DNA from: Micavibrio sp. UBA1672
GTDB lineage: Bacteria > Pseudomonadota > Alphaproteobacteria > Micavibrionales > Micavibrionaceae
DNA: 13,533 bases
Reading direction: 5' to 3'
NCBI GenBank assembly: GCA_002320665.1
Contig: DCKO01000023.1
Span: 1 to 13,533 of the forward strand
The position numbers were made by a program, and so were the translations under genes. Of this stretch, positions 13,510 through 13,533 are shown one piece after another; position 1 is the stretch's first letter, and every line of letters begins with the position of its first letter. The notes beneath the pieces were generated by a model. The model was not told where the DNA came from, ran no database searches, and was given only the letters and a program-made list of their open reading frames with translations.

Positions 13510-13533
13510 CTCATAACCTGAAGGTCGTAGGTT
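13510..13533 (+). other. Attachment-site copy: 3' half of an initiator tRNA (cut by window end)
   Basis: The last 24 bases read CTCATAA (the tRNA-fMet anticodon loop with anticodon CAT), then CCTGA, AGGTCGTAGG and the start of the T-loop, as in initiator tRNA from position 32 on. The bases before do not form an anticodon-stem partner, D-arm or acceptor strand, so this is not a complete gene. A tRNA copy that begins in the anticodon loop is typical of the displaced end of an element integrated into a tRNA gene. The acceptor end would lie beyond the window. Confidence 0.65.

Noticed and set aside
13479..13533. A complete initiator tRNA gene reaching the right edge
   Set aside because: Counting back from the anticodon loop, the bases do not give a D-arm with GG in its loop, a matching anticodon stem or the CGCGGGG acceptor strand. 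Only the 3' half is tRNA-like.
1..13533. CRISPR array or insertion sequence
   Set aside because: No regularly spaced repeats of CRISPR length and no transposase or IS-type terminal repeats were seen.

Overview
The window looks like accessory DNA of an alphaproteobacterium. The 89-aa protein, the relaxase/RHH pair and the DUF4102-type integrase fragment all resemble alphaproteobacterial mobile-element families, and the 24 bases at the right edge match the 3' half of an alphaproteobacterial-type initiator tRNA. This assignment is by recall of families, not by a search. Every gene except the first lies on the minus strand. Read along transcription, the main blocks run from right to left.

Left block (1-2071), mobilisation. 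A small conserved hypothetical protein on the plus strand ends in a perfect sliding-clamp-binding pentapeptide. It converges on a relaxase gene preceded by a MobC-like ribbon-helix-helix accessory protein. A short GC-rich imperfect inverted repeat upstream of the latter is a weak oriT candidate. Next (2072-3872) is a complete AbiE-type toxin-antitoxin operon: a DUF6088/AbiEi-like antitoxin, an AbiEii nucleotidyltransferase overlapping it by 8 bp, two adjacent inverted repeats over the promoter and an intrinsic terminator.

Boundary block (3873-4666). No intact gene is visible. It holds two degenerate tandem copies of a tRNA 3'-end-like sequence ending in CCGCAACCA and, just inside them, the N-terminal DNA-binding domain of a tyrosine integrase with no catalytic domain. 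The window ends (13510-13533) in a 3' half-copy of an initiator tRNA that starts in its anticodon loop. Together these suggest that about 9.3 kb between them is, or was, an element integrated at tRNA-fMet.

Right block (4747-13533), RNA repair. A sigma70-like promoter and a 240-base leader with an 8-codon upstream ORF and several inverted repeats precede rtcB (RNA ligase), prfH (release-factor homologue) and a PcfJ-like gene, which are joined by 4-bp ATGA overlaps. A 45-codon reading frame and an intrinsic terminator follow. Directly behind the terminator comes a second set: hen1 (3'-terminal ribose 2'-O-methyltransferase), an unrecognised 302-aa WD/propeller-like protein and pnkp (kinase-phosphatase-ligase), again with 8-bp and 4-bp overlaps.

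Thus two mechanistically different RNA-repair systems, RtcB/PrfH (known to rescue ribosomes cut in the 16S decoding centre) and Pnkp/Hen1 (known to seal and methylate cleaved tRNAs), sit back to back on one putative mobile island with two uncharacterised tightly coupled partners. This looks like a composite defence against ribotoxins and anticodon nucleases, next to an AbiE module of the opposite, growth-arresting type.
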